Notes: a model not told the origin generated them from the sequence alone. Counted from the stretch's first letter, positions 8,265-17,543 are shown. The stretch is 64,000 nt of DNA from Verrucomicrobiota bacterium (GCA_016235555.1 JACRKC010000124.1:51971-115970), one strand, 5' to 3'. Numbers and translations: made by a program.

Positions 8265-9584
8265 TCACGGGCTGGCCGGGATCGGCCAGACGTAGCCGAC
8301 GGCGGTCTTCTCGCGCTCGATGCGCGCGGTGAACTCCGCAATGCGGGCGGCGTGCGCGGGATCGGCGGAGAGGTCACGGAGTTCGCGCGGGTCGGTCTGC
8401 AAGTCGAAGAATTCGATCCGGCCGTGCTCGGGGTAGCGGATGAGTTTCCAGCGCTGGTCGCGCAGCGCGAACTGCTCGTGGCGGAAGTGCGTGAACGCCA
8501 CGTCGCGCACCTGCTCGCGTTCTCCGCGCAGGATCGGCGCCAGGCTGAGGCCATCGACGCGCGCAGGCGGCGCGAAGCCCGCGAGGCGGCACAGCGTGGG
8601 AAACACGTCGATCAGGTGGACGAAGGCGCGGCTCTCGCGTGGCGCGATGCCGGGGCCGGCGATGAGCAGCGGGATGTGCAGGCCGCCGTGTTCGTAGACG
8701 TCGGACTTGGCGAAGCGCCCGTGATGGCCGAGGGAGAATCCGTTGTCGCCGAGGAAGACGACGATGGTGTTGGCGTCGGCCTTGGTCTCCGCGAGCGCGG
8801 CGAGGATCTGGCCCACGCCATCGTCAAGAAACGAGATCGAAGCGTAATACTGGGCGAGCGCCTCGCGAGCACGCGTCTCGGTCCAGCCGGCGGCGTCCGC
8901 GGCCTGCTTCGGTTCGCGGCCCCGCTTCTTCGCGTTTTCGGCGGCCTCGTCGGCTTCGGCCCGGAGGAACGGATGCTGCGGACGAAACTCCGGCGGCAGC
9001 GCGATCTTGTCCGGCGCGTAGAGCGCGCGGAAGCGGTCGGTCGAGGGATAGGGCGAGTGCGGCACGCGCGGCTCGACCACGAGGAGGAACGGCCGCCGGC
9101 CGGCATGTTCGCGGATGAAGGGAAGCGCGTTGGCGAGATGCGTTTCGAGGGGAATCGAGCTGCCCTCGACGTTGCGCTCGAACTGGGCGTTGAGGGGCGA
9201 GGGGACGTTGACACCCTTGCCGGTCCGCAGCGTGGCATAGCCCGCGGCGCGAAACGCGCGGCCGAGCGCGTAGCCCGCCGGGTCGGTCTCGGCCGGCCGG
9301 GTTTGCGACCAGTGAAAGAGGCCGCGGCCGGAGTGGAGTTGCGTGCGCGCCGGCGTGCAGACAGCGGAGCGATCCGCGCCGGAGACGTAGGCGTGGCGGA
9401 AAACGACGCTGCGCCGCGCGAGCGCGTCGAGGTGCGGCGTCTTCAAGTCGGGGTGGCCGAAATAGCCGAGGGCGTCGGCGCGGTGATCGTCGGAGACGAT
9501 GAGGACGATGTTGGGCGGCGCGGCGGGGGTGAGGGCGGCGAGCGCGAAGGCGAGGAGCGGAGCGAGCCAGGGGAAGAGCTTCAT
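8265..9584 (-). CDS. Secreted type I sulfatase
   Basis: 439-residue exported sulfatase with an N-terminal signal peptide (residues 1-22). Metal-binding Asp pair is in IVSDDHR, and the formylglycine site is Cys76 in CTPARTQLHSGR, so activity needs a formylglycine-generating enzyme. LGDNGFSLGHHGRFAKSD and the VPHSPYP segment fit the iduronate-2-sulfatase-like branch, though the substrate is inferred only loosely. It follows another sulfatase on the same strand after a 179-base gap filled with GTGGAG-type repeats, and precedes the alpha/alpha-barrel protein. Confidence 0.9.
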   Translation of the reverse strand: MKLFPWLAPLLAFALAALTPAAPPNIVLIVSDDHRADALGYFGHPDLKTPHLDALARRSVVFRHAYVSGADRSAVCTPARTQLHSGRGLFHWSQTRPAETDPAGYALGRAFRAAGYATLRTGKGVNVPSPLNAQFERNVEGSSIPLETHLANALPFIREHAGRRPFLLVVEPRVPHSPYPSTDRFRALYAPDKIALPPEFRPQHPFLRAEADEAAENAKKRGREPKQAADAAGWTETRAREALAQYYASISFLDDGVGQILAALAETKADANTIVVFLGDNGFSLGHHGRFAKSDVYEHGGLHIPLLIAGPGIAPRESRAFVHLIDVFPTLCRLAGFAPPARVDGLSLAPILRGEREQVRDVAFTHFRHEQFALRDQRWKLIRYPEHGRIEFFDLQTDPRELRDLSADPAHAARIAEFTARIEREKTAVGYVWPIPASP

Positions 9585-9661
9585 GGCAGGGGAACGTGAC
9601 GGATGGGCGCGGCGATGGGGAGGAATTTTCCTCGGCGACGCGGCGGAGGAAAACGGCTCGG

Positions 9662-9743
9662 GGTGGAGCGGGTTGACCGCAACACGCTTTCAGGATTTTC
9701 GCACGTTCCCCAAACCAGCGCGTTGGGGTCAACGCGCTCCACC
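9662..9743. repeat. Paired GTGGAGCG repeats in inverted orientation
   Basis: GGTGGAGCGGGTTGACCGCA at 9662 faces GCGCGTTGGGGTCAACGCGC and CTCCACC ending at 9743. Each half contains its own GTTGAC/GTCAAC stem. The same unit occurs at 6757, 6848, 45777-45850 and 63945. Confidence 0.7.
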
Positions 9744-9763
9744 TCGATCAGAAGACCGGCACA

Positions 9764-11248
9764 CTACCGGGCGACGGCGGCGGGGCGCAGGTGCGGCGGT
9801 TTTTCGCGGACCTCGCGGAGCGGCTGCGTGGGATCATGGTGGGGATTGGGTCCGGGGAACTCGGCACCGACGCTTTGCAGCCAGTGGCGCAAGGTGGCTT
9901 GGAGGGTGCGGGCGCGATCCGGCTCGCGCTCGGCGAGGTCGGTCGTCTCGGCGAGATCGGAGCGGAGATGGAAGAGTTCGAGGCGTGCGCCGGGGCGGTA
10001 GCGGTTGGCGGCGTCGAACGAGTCGCCGAAGTAATCGATCAACTTCCAATCGCCCTCGCGGATGACGGCGCACGGCGTGGCGGCCCAGCGCAAATCGTAG
10101 AGCGGCAGGTGCCAGAAGAGAGCGCGTGACGGGAGCGATCCGCCGCGCAGGAGCGGGCCGAGGTCGACGCCATCGAGGTGGGCCTCGCGCGGCGCCGCGG
10201 CGCCGGCGGCGGCGAGAAGCGTCGGGGCCCAATCCACGACGTGGACAGGCGTGGCGACGGTGCGGCCCGGGGCGACGACGCCGGGCCAGCGCACGAGACA
10301 CGGCACGCGGATGCCGCCTTCGTAGGCGGAGCCCTTGCCGGCGCGGAGCGGGGCGTTGCTGAACTGTGCTTGTTCGACGCTGAGTTGCGTCGCGGTGCCG
10401 GGACCTTGGGTGAAGGGTTTGACGTCGAGCCCTTGGTAGATGCCGCCGTTGTCGCTGAGAAAAACGACGAAGGTGCGTTCGCGCTGACCGAGTTCGTCGA
10501 GCGCGGCGAGGAGGCGGCCGACGGAGTGGTCGAGGTGCTCGATCGCGGCGAGGTAGGTCGCGTTGTGCAGGCCGGTGGCGGGGGCGCCGCGGGCGCGGTA
10601 TTTTTCGACGAGGGGCGCGGGCGCCGCGACGGTGTTGTGGATCGTGTGGTGCGCGAGGTAGAAGAACCACGGGCGCGAGCGTTCGCGACGGATGAACTCG
10701 ATCGCCTGCGCGGTGAGATAATCGACGTGTTTGTCGCCTTCGTTTTGCGAGCCGGGGCCGGGCGGGGCGGAGAAATCGAAGCCGTAATGTGCGGCGGCCT
10801 CGGGCTTGAGGGAGACGTAGTTGCCGTCGGCGCTGGTGGTGAGGTGCCACTTGCCGGCCATGCCGGTGGCGTAGCCGGCGGCGCGGAGCGCTTTCGGAAA
10901 CGTGAAGGCGTCGCGCGAAAGTTGTTCGGTGAACGGCGGCTCGCGCACGGGCGCCCACGGCGCGCCATACCACGGGATGACGTGCCACAGGCCGTTGCGC
11001 GCGGTGTGCTGGCCGGTGAGCAGCGCGGCGCGCGTGGGTGTGCACTGCGGCATCACGTAGGCGTCGGTGAAGCGCGCGCCCTCGGCGGCGAGCCGGTCGA
11101 GGTGCGGCGTCGCGACGAGTTTGTTGCCGTAGCAGGAGAGCGTGGGCCAACCTTGGTCGTCGGTGAGGATGAAGAGGAGGTTGGGGCGGCCGGCGGTGGC
11201 GGCGCCGGCCGGGGCGCACATCAGCAACGCGAGGAGCAGCCGCTTCAT
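9764..11248 (-). CDS. Secreted type I sulfatase
   Basis: 494-residue sulfatase with signal peptide (MKRLLLALLMCAPAGAATAG). FILTDDQGWPT carries the metal-binding Asp pair, Cys69 in CTPTRAALLTGQ is the formylglycine site, and GKWHL, HHTIHN and FLSDNGG complete the active-site pattern of the arylsulfatase A-like class. The C-terminus has the frequent PNPHHDP ending. It lies 164 bases downstream of the Gfo/Idh gene, with composite hairpin element B in between. Its TAG stop is part of a GTAG. Probably desulfates oligosaccharides imported or handled by the TonB receptor system upstream. Confidence 0.9.
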   Translation of the reverse strand: MKRLLLALLMCAPAGAATAGRPNLLFILTDDQGWPTLSCYGNKLVATPHLDRLAAEGARFTDAYVMPQCTPTRAALLTGQHTARNGLWHVIPWYGAPWAPVREPPFTEQLSRDAFTFPKALRAAGYATGMAGKWHLTTSADGNYVSLKPEAAAHYGFDFSAPPGPGSQNEGDKHVDYLTAQAIEFIRRERSRPWFFYLAHHTIHNTVAAPAPLVEKYRARGAPATGLHNATYLAAIEHLDHSVGRLLAALDELGQRERTFVVFLSDNGGIYQGLDVKPFTQGPGTATQLSVEQAQFSNAPLRAGKGSAYEGGIRVPCLVRWPGVVAPGRTVATPVHVVDWAPTLLAAAGAAAPREAHLDGVDLGPLLRGGSLPSRALFWHLPLYDLRWAATPCAVIREGDWKLIDYFGDSFDAANRYRPGARLELFHLRSDLAETTDLAEREPDRARTLQATLRHWLQSVGAEFPGPNPHHDPTQPLREVREKPPHLRPAAVAR

Positions 11249-11254
11249 TCTCTT

Positions 11255-11415
11255 TGGGTCCGATACCCCGAAGCTTGCTCCGGCTTGGTCGGGTAGCGAC
11301 GAGCGCCAGCGAGTCGAAGAGCGTCGGCTCGCTGGCGCTCGCCGCTACGATGAGTGGTCGAAGGTTGCATGGTGGGATTGGTCAAATACCCCGGAGCTTG
11401 CTCCGGGAATGTTTA
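11255..11415. repeat. Composite hairpin element, copy B
   Basis: Left arm (TTGGGTCCGATACCCCGAAG, CTTGCTCCGG) and right arm (GGTCAAATACCCCGGAGCTT, GCTCCGGG, GTTTAC) match those of 4463-4640. The central hairpin at 11293-11348 (GTAGCGACGAGCGCCAGCGA against its complement, foot CTAC) is a different sequence from that in copy A. It separates the Gfo/Idh gene from the first sulfatase gene. Confidence 0.8.
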
Positions 11416-12738
11416 CATCGCCGGGAGTTTCCAGTCGCCGCGCAGGGGGCGCGGCTGGAGCAGGGCGTTGGCGGCGTCGTCGTTGAGGAAGCGCTCGGCT
11501 TGCGGATCCCAGCGGAGAGCGCGGCCCTGTTTCACGGCGATGAGGCCGAGCTGGCAGAGGGTGTCGGAGCGCAGCGCGGTCTCGACGTCGCAGATGGCGC
11601 GGCGTTTCTGGCGGATGGCGTCGAGGAAATTGCGCGTGTGATGCACGCTGATCGGGAGCGTGACCGGCATGGTGTCGACTTTGTTCTGCGGGTCGCGGAG
11701 CACGGCTTCGTCGGAGGCGGTGATGACGCCGCGGCGGACATGCACCCAGCCGGACTCGCCGAGGAACTTGATGCCGTGGTCGAAACCCGGCGCGCCCTCG
11801 TGGGCGAAGACGAGCGGGGCGCGGCCGGCGTATTCGTAGCGCACCTGCCATCGCTGGATGGCGTCGTGGTCGCCGGCGGCGGCGAATTCGCCGGAGCCGG
11901 TGATGCGGGTCGGTCCCGTGGCATCGGCGCCGTTGCCCCACTGCGCGATGTCGAGGTGGTGGATGCCCCAGCAGGAAATCATGCCGAGGGAGAACGCGGC
12001 GATGTTCTCGTGGTTGTCGCGCTTGAGTTTCTCGACGTGAAACGCGGTGGCGCGGGCGGGGCCGACCCAGCGGTCCCAATCGACGTAGTCGGGCACGGGC
12101 TGCGTCGCGTATGCGGGGCCGGGCTTGCCGCCGGGGGCGCAGACCTGGATTTCTTTGATTTTTCCGAGGCGACCGTTGAGGGCGAGTTCGCAGGCCCAGC
12201 GGAATTTCATATCCGAGCGCTGCTGGGTGCCGAACTGGAAAACGACGCCGGTTTTTTGCACGGCGGCGCGCACGCGGCGGCCTTCCTCGAAGGAGAGCGC
12301 CATCGGTTTTTCGTGGAAGATGTGCTTGCCGTGGAGAATGGCGTCGAGCGACGGGATGCTGTGCCAGTGCACGGGGAGCGCCATGAGCACGGCGTCGATG
12401 GAGGGATCGGCGTTCAGTTCGCGAAAATCGGAGAACACCTTCACGTCGTCCTTGCCGTAGCTGGTGGCGATCGTCTTGCGGGCGCGGTCGAGATTGCGGC
12501 GGTTGACGTCGCAGAGGGCGGTGACGCGCACGTCGTCCTGCGCCAGGAAATTCACCATGTCGCCGTGGCCCTGCGCGCCGACGCCGATGACGCCGACGGT
12601 GAGTTTGTTCGAGGGAGTCGTCTGACCGCTGGCGCCGAGGACGCGAGCGGGGATGAACCACGGCGCGGCGCCGGCGACGAGGATCTGTTTCACAAACGAG
12701 CGCCGGGGCAGCGCGAGGCGGGGCGAACGGGTTTTCAT
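11413..12738 (-). CDS. Tat-exported Gfo/Idh/MocA family oxidoreductase
   Basis: 441 residues. Twin-arginine signal at the N-terminus (RRSFVK, Arg12-Arg13, then a hydrophobic stretch to VLGA). The Rossmann motif GVIGVGAQGHG comes next, the family EKP motif appears in HEKPMALS, and CWGIHHLDIAQW matches the C-terminal substrate domain common in exported Verrucomicrobia and Planctomycetes members. These proteins are thought to bind NAD(P) tightly and act on sugars in the periplasm. It sits between the TonB receptor and the sulfatases, so a role in modifying the released sugar is likely. Start set at the Met before the Tat motif. Confidence 0.9.
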   Translation of the reverse strand: MKTRSPRLALPRRSFVKQILVAGAAPWFIPARVLGASGQTTPSNKLTVGVIGVGAQGHGDMVNFLAQDDVRVTALCDVNRRNLDRARKTIATSYGKDDVKVFSDFRELNADPSIDAVLMALPVHWHSIPSLDAILHGKHIFHEKPMALSFEEGRRVRAAVQKTGVVFQFGTQQRSDMKFRWACELALNGRLGKIKEIQVCAPGGKPGPAYATQPVPDYVDWDRWVGPARATAFHVEKLKRDNHENIAAFSLGMISCWGIHHLDIAQWGNGADATGPTRITGSGEFAAAGDHDAIQRWQVRYEYAGRAPLVFAHEGAPGFDHGIKFLGESGWVHVRRGVITASDEAVLRDPQNKVDTMPVTLPISVHHTRNFLDAIRQKRRAICDVETALRSDTLCQLGLIAVKQGRALRWDPQAERFLNDDAANALLQPRPLRGDWKLPAM

Positions 12739-12779
12739 AGAAGCGGAGCTGGCGCTGAGGCGGGACGCCTCAGCCACGA

Positions 12780-15700
12780 CTAGAAGGCGAGCGTGCTGGT
12801 GAGGTTCCAGCGGCGCGGGGTTTGAAAGACGTAGCGATATTCGCGGATCTGGTCGGCATCGGTGACGATGAGTTTGTCCTCACCGAGGACGTTGTCGACG
12901 TTGAGCTGGAGACGAAGATTCTGGCGGCCCTTGAGGCGGAGCTGGGTGGAGAGCATGGCGTTAACGAGCGTGTAGGGGCGGCCGTAGAGCGGCGCGTTGT
13001 TGCGCGTGGTGTCGTAGCCCGTGACGGCTTTGCCGCGGTAGTTGGCGCCGGCGCCGAGCGTGAGGCCGTTGAGGCGGGCGAGTTGCATGGGGAGACGATA
13101 GGTCGTGAAGAGGTTGCCGGTGTATTCGCGGAGCTGGCGGCGGCTCTGGCCCTCGGCCTGTTTGAAGCCGGCGTAGAGCGCATCGATGAGAGTGACGGCG
13201 GAGCCGATGGTGGCGTTGGCGGGCAGGCCGGTGCCGGTGGCGGTGATGGGCAGGGCGGCGCTGCGCAGCCAGAGGGCGCGGTTGGCGTCGACGTAGGCGC
13301 CGTTGTTGGGCTGGATGTGGGCGGTGACCTGCCGGGTCTGTGCGAAGTTGACGGCGAGGCGCCAGTTGGGCGTGGGGTTGGCGGTGAAGTCGTATTCCCA
13401 GCCCTTGCCCTCGGTGTCCTGGCCGTCCTGCGACGCGGTGGTGACGGATTTCTCGGGCTGGTTGAGCGTGCCCCAGATGCCGTTGATGTAATTGATGAAG
13501 GCGTTGTCGCGGCCGACGTTGCGGTTGGTATCGGCGGTCTTGTAGTAGGCGACGGAGCCGCTGATGCGGCCGTCGAGGAGGCTCACGCGCACGCCCATGT
13601 CCTCACCCTCGCCGTGGCGGTTGCCGAGGAGACGGCCGTTGATGTCGACGGAGGACTGCGGGATGAAATTGTTGGCGTTGTTGTAGTAGAGGCTGAGCTG
13701 CTTGGTGGCGTGGTAGACGACGCCGTAGGTGCGGGTGTCGCCCGCGGAGTAGTTGGCCTTGGCGAGGCGGACGCGTTTGGGGAAGAGCCGCGTGACGGGG
13801 TCGCGTTCGTCGGCGGTGGAGCCGTTGCCGTTGAAATCGGCGGTGCTGAGCCAGGCACGCTGGCGGTCGTTGCGCAGGCCGCCGGTGAGGATGAGGCGGT
13901 CGGCGAAGAGGCGGCTCTGGAAAGCGGCCATCATGGAATCGGTGCGGGTGACGTCGTTGGTGGTCGAATCGGTGATGCGCGCGAGGCCGGAGGTGACGCC
14001 GTTCTGGCCGGTGAGCCAGTATTTGAACGGATCGTGGAAGCCCCGCTTGGCGGGATCGCTGCTGGAGAAATCGATGGTGTTGCGGCGGGTGATCGCGTTG
14101 GCGCCTTGGGTGAGGTCGGCGATGGTCGCGGCGGCGGTGCCGGGCGCGAAAAACGCGGCGGAGGGCGTCGTGTTGACTTCGGCGAGCGTGTCGTTGTGGC
14201 CGCGGTTTTCGCGTCGCGCCCAGAGGCCGGCGAATGTGTGCTGGCCGAGCCAGCGGTGGGTCTGGCGCAAGTCGAGCTCGTAGGAGGCGGTGGCGCGGCC
14301 GTCGTCGCGGATCTGGTCGAGGTAGTTCACGTTGAGGCGGCCGGTGGTGTAGTATTTGCCGACGTTGGGGTTGGGCTGGCCGCTGGGGAGCTGGACGTTG
14401 GGGTCGATGTAGAGGCTGGTGTCGTTGAACACCTGCGGGCGGGCGGTGGCGCGCTGCTCGGTCTGGCGGTTGACGGCGAGTTCGACGGAGAGATGGCCGA
14501 GGCGTTGTTCGAGGAAGAGACCGTAGTTGTAGTAGAAGAAATTGCTGGTGAAACCGGGGCCGGAGACGGTGGCGTTGCGCGGCAGGATGGCGGGATCGGT
14601 GATCGCGGCGGTGTTGTTGCCGAGGGCGGGCGAGGCGGGGCCGGCGTTGGTGACGCGGCTGTTGAAGAGCGAAATCGGGCCGAGGCCGCTGAACGGATCG
14701 TAGAACGGCTGGCGCGCGGTGCTGGCGCCGGTGCCGGCGGCGGCGGCGCCGAAGGTGGGCGAGAGCACGCGGCCGGCGTTGACCCAACTGACGTAGCGTT
14801 CCTGGGCGGGCCATGGCTGGGCGACGACCTGGCGGACATCGCCGTATTCGCCGTCGAAGCGGACCTCGGTGTTTTTGAGCGGGCGGTAGGTGAGGGCAAG
14901 GGCGCCGGCGAGGCGGCGCATCGAGTCGAACTCGCGCCAGCCGTTGCGGTCCTGCGCGAGGAGATTGACGCGGGCGGCGAGCTTGCCGGGGGCAAGTGTG
15001 CGCTCGAGGTCGATCGTGCCGCGATAATCTTCCCAGCTCGCGACGCGGAGGCCGACGGTCTCGGCGGTCTTGCCGATGCGGGCGCGCTTGGTGGTGGTGT
15101 TGAGGATGCCGCCGGGGCCGCCGATGCCGAAGAGGATGGAGTTGGGACCGCGGGAGAAATCGAGGCGCTCGATGTTGTAGCTGTCGCTGGAGAGTGACCA
15201 CGAGAAGTAGTTGCGGCCGAGGGAGGCGCCGGTGAAGCCGCGGAACTGGAGCGGGAGGTCGTTGCTCGTGATGACGTTTCCGGTGTTGTCGGTGGTGTCG
15301 ATCGCGCCGTTGAGCGAGTAGACGAGGGCCTCGGTGACGTTGATGGCGCCGATGTCGTCGAGGAATTCCTTGGTGAAAACGGAAATGGCGGCGGGCGTGT
15401 CGCGCAGCGCGGTGTTGAGGCGCGAGCCGGCGAGCGTGCTTGTCGCGGTGTAGCCGGTGTCCTGGTCGGAGCGGACTTCGAAGGGCGAGAGCGTGACGGC
15501 CTCGTCGCCGGTTGGTTTGGCGGCGGCGGCAGTCTGGGCGACGGCGGGCGACGAGGTGGTGAACAGCGCCGCAAACAAGGCGGCGATGCTGAGTTTACGG
15601 GTGGCGGAGGGCGCGGGCGGCATGGTGGGGTGACGTGAAGCTGGGTCGTGCGGTGCGTGATTGGTCGGGTGAGCCGGCACGGTGGGCGACCGGCCTACGC

Positions 15701-16019
15701 TCAGTCCGCCGGTCCGGGAATCGATGCTCACGACGAGCGGTGTGCCGGCGACGAGCCGGTCGAGCGCGGCGCGCATCGTGAATTCGCCCTGCACGGCCGG
15801 GGTGCGGACGCCGCGCACGACCTCGGTGAGGAAGACGATTTCCGCCCCGCCCTGGCGTGCGACGAGCCGGAGCGTTTCGAGTGCGTCGCCCGCGGGCACC
15901 TGGAACGGCCTGACCGCCTCGGCGGCACTCACGAGGCATGCGGCGAGGGCGAACAGCAGCCATCGCGCTAGACGGCGGGTGCGCGAGCGTGGCCACCGGG
16001 AACAGGTCTTCAACCGCAT
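12780..16019 (-). CDS. STN-domain TonB-dependent receptor with a second internal signal-like segment
   Basis: Outer-membrane receptor of 1079 residues if started at 16019. Residues about 12-32 form a signal peptide, and residues 34-100 resemble the STN domain that contacts a FecR-type regulator (FQVPAGDALETLRLVARQGG, LVAGTPLVVSIDSRTG). A second Met at residue 133 (15623) begins another signal-like sequence (MPPAPSATRKLSIAALFAAL) followed by the Opitutaceae-type LSPFEVRSDQDTGYTATSTL start, the plug and the barrel, ending in TSTLAF. So either the STN part is fused to a complete receptor, or translation starts at 15623 and the STN is a separate product or relic. Cognate FecR and sigma factor genes lie just upstream. 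Confidence 0.85.
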   Translation of the reverse strand: MRLKTCSRWPRSRTRRLARWLLFALAACLVSAAEAVRPFQVPAGDALETLRLVARQGGAEIVFLTEVVRGVRTPAVQGEFTMRAALDRLVAGTPLVVSIDSRTGGLSVGRSPTVPAHPTNHAPHDPASRHPTMPPAPSATRKLSIAALFAALFTTSSPAVAQTAAAAKPTGDEAVTLSPFEVRSDQDTGYTATSTLAGSRLNTALRDTPAAISVFTKEFLDDIGAINVTEALVYSLNGAIDTTDNTGNVITSNDLPLQFRGFTGASLGRNYFSWSLSSDSYNIERLDFSRGPNSILFGIGGPGGILNTTTKRARIGKTAETVGLRVASWEDYRGTIDLERTLAPGKLAARVNLLAQDRNGWREFDSMRRLAGALALTYRPLKNTEVRFDGEYGDVRQVVAQPWPAQERYVSWVNAGRVLSPTFGAAAAGTGASTARQPFYDPFSGLGPISLFNSRVTNAGPASPALGNNTAAITDPAILPRNATVSGPGFTSNFFYYNYGLFLEQRLGHLSVELAVNRQTEQRATARPQVFNDTSLYIDPNVQLPSGQPNPNVGKYYTTGRLNVNYLDQIRDDGRATASYELDLRQTHRWLGQHTFAGLWARRENRGHNDTLAEVNTTPSAAFFAPGTAAATIADLTQGANAITRRNTIDFSSSDPAKRGFHDPFKYWLTGQNGVTSGLARITDSTTNDVTRTDSMMAAFQSRLFADRLILTGGLRNDRQRAWLSTADFNGNGSTADERDPVTRLFPKRVRLAKANYSAGDTRTYGVVYHATKQLSLYYNNANNFIPQSSVDINGRLLGNRHGEGEDMGVRVSLLDGRISGSVAYYKTADTNRNVGRDNAFINYINGIWGTLNQPEKSVTTASQDGQDTEGKGWEYDFTANPTPNWRLAVNFAQTRQVTAHIQPNNGAYVDANRALWLRSAALPITATGTGLPANATIGSAVTLIDALYAGFKQAEGQSRRQLREYTGNLFTTYRLPMQLARLNGLTLGAGANYRGKAVTGYDTTRNNAPLYGRPYTLVNAMLSTQLRLKGRQNLRLQLNVDNVLGEDKLIVTDADQIREYRYVFQTPRRWNLTSTLAF

Positions 16020-16108
16020 GGAACTTCGGAGTTGGGTCAGGAATAATGGCAAGACGGATGGGGTCGCGATTTCCCCCAAAGCATCGCGGCAAAAAAGCCG
16101 CCCGTCGC

Positions 16109-17128
16109 TCACGGCCCCGCGCGCAGCACGATGTGGTAGTCGCCCTGGTTCTCGGCGCGCAGGCGCGCGGTGGTGGCGAGGAGTTGGACGAAGCCGTCGA
16201 GGTTGTCCGATCGGATCGAGGCGCCGATCGTGATGCGGCCAAGCGCGGGATCGGTGAGCACGAGTTGGCGGCGGTTGCGACGGTTCAGTTCGGCGACCAC
16301 GTCGGCGAGGGGAGTGGCGGCGAACTCGAGCAACTGCGGCTGCCAGGCTTGCAGCCGGGCGCGCTCCGCGTCGGGAGCGGGACCGATCTTCGGAGTGGAC
16401 GAGGCCGCGAGGGACACTTCGGCAAACTCGCCGGCATCCACCGTGGGCGCCGGTGGCGGAGCGGACGCGGATGGGGCGGGCGGGGTGACTTGCACGCGTC
16501 CCTCGGTGACGAGCACGGCGACGTGGGTGGACTCGAGACGGACATTGAACGCGGTGCCGACGGCGCGGACGTTGACGCCGCCCGCGCGCACCATGAAGGG
16601 GCGCGCGGGATTCTTCGCGACGGTGAACAGCGCCTCGCCGCGGCGCAGGGTGATGCGGCGCTCGGCCGCCGTGAAACTCACCTCCAATTCGGCGCCGCCG
16701 GTCAGTTCGACCGTGGAGCCGTCTTCGAGCGTGCGGCGCTCGTAGCCGCCCGTGGCGACCGGAGTGGTGTGATCGGAGGACGCACGGGTCGCGATCGAGA
16801 GCCGCCACGCGAGACCGCCGGCAAGCAACGCGAGCGCCGCCGCGGCGGCGAGCACGACGGGGCGCGACCACCAGCGGTGGCGCGCGGGTTGGGCGAGCAC
16901 GTCGGGGTTGGGCTCGGCGCCGTGCTGGGGCCGCCACGCGGCGATGGCATCGAGGCGCGTCCAGCCTTCGCGGTGCCGCGCCAGCCAGGCGCCGTGGCGG
17001 GGATCGGCGGCGAGCCATTGGAGAAACTCGTCCTGCTCCGCCGCGGTGAGGCCGCGATCCTGGCGGGCGAGCCAGCGGGCGGCTTCGCGTTGCGCGCGAT
17101 CGTCGAAGGGATTGTCCGCGGAGTTCAT
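16109..17128 (-). CDS. FecR-type anti-sigma regulator
   Basis: 339-residue inner-membrane signal transducer. The N-terminal DUF4880-type region (EAARWLARQDRGLTAAEQDE, FLQWLAADPRHG) is cytoplasmic, one membrane helix lies near residues 88-108, the FecR domain follows (RRTLEDGSTVELTGG, GEALFTVAKNPARPF, VRAVGTAFNVR), and a C-terminal STN-like part (LADVVAELNRRNRRQLVL, IGASIRSDNLDGFVQLL) would meet the receptor STN. It lies between the ECF sigma gene and the receptor gene, the standard order for a cell-surface signalling cassette. Confidence 0.9.
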   Translation of the reverse strand: MNSADNPFDDRAQREAARWLARQDRGLTAAEQDEFLQWLAADPRHGAWLARHREGWTRLDAIAAWRPQHGAEPNPDVLAQPARHRWWSRPVVLAAAAALALLAGGLAWRLSIATRASSDHTTPVATGGYERRTLEDGSTVELTGGAELEVSFTAAERRITLRRGEALFTVAKNPARPFMVRAGGVNVRAVGTAFNVRLESTHVAVLVTEGRVQVTPPAPSASAPPPAPTVDAGEFAEVSLAASSTPKIGPAPDAERARLQAWQPQLLEFAATPLADVVAELNRRNRRQLVLTDPALGRITIGASIRSDNLDGFVQLLATTARLRAENQGDYHIVLRAGP

Positions 17129-17132
17129 GTGA

Positions 17133-17241
17133 TACCAGCTACGTGGTGCTTCGGCACTTTGAGTTCGGTAGGCCCGCCCGTTGGGCGGGCTGCCTGGCCA
17201 CCGGCCGGGCCTACAATGTCAGACCGCAACGTAACTGGTAT
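17133..17241. repeat. 109-bp element with terminal inverted repeats
   Basis: Begins ATACCAGCTACGTGGTGC and ends GCAACGTAACTGGTAT, near-complementary ends. The interior runs from GTAG at 17168 to CTAC at 17214 with two GC hairpins. In reverse orientation it matches 36292-36393 closely (inner 47 bases mostly identical). It covers the 5' region of the FecR gene. Confidence 0.8.
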
Positions 17242-17249
17242 GAGGCGGC

Positions 17250-17411
17250 TCCGATACGCCGGGGCTTGCGACGGCTGGGCTGGTGCAGCGACACCGAGAT
17301 TTCGTGGGGTGTAGCCGCGAGCGTGAGCGAGTGGTTTCCGGGCGAGCCACTCGCTCACGCTCGCAGCTACCCGGCGTTGCGCTGTCACGTTGCTTCCGGG
17401 GCGCTGCACCA
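17250..17411. repeat. 130-bp palindromic element, copy 2, with left arm
   Basis: 17281-17411 is the second copy of the element at 2725-2850, with perfect 10-base terminal inverted repeats (TGGTGCAGCG and CGCTGCACCA) and an inner hairpin with feet GTAG (17311) and CTAC (17367-17370). Just left, CCGATACGCCGGGGCTTGCG at about 17251 resembles the left arm of the composite elements A and B. Confidence 0.85.
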
Positions 17412-17415
17412 GGAA

Positions 17416-17474
17416 GTGGCACGGGTCGCCTGACCCGTGGCGCGGAAGATCACCGGTCGGGAGACCGGTGCCAC
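17416..17474. repeat. GTGGCAC double hairpin
   Basis: GTGGCACGGGTCGCCTGACC and the following bases form one stem, CACCGGTCGGGAGACCGGTG another; the outer feet are GTGG and CCAC. Lies downstream of the sigma factor gene. Confidence 0.65.
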
Positions 17475-17543
17475 GAGACGAGCGATACTGGGTGCGGACC
17501 ATAACGCTCCTGGCGCGACGCTCCGGGGCTGCTGCGGGGAAGT

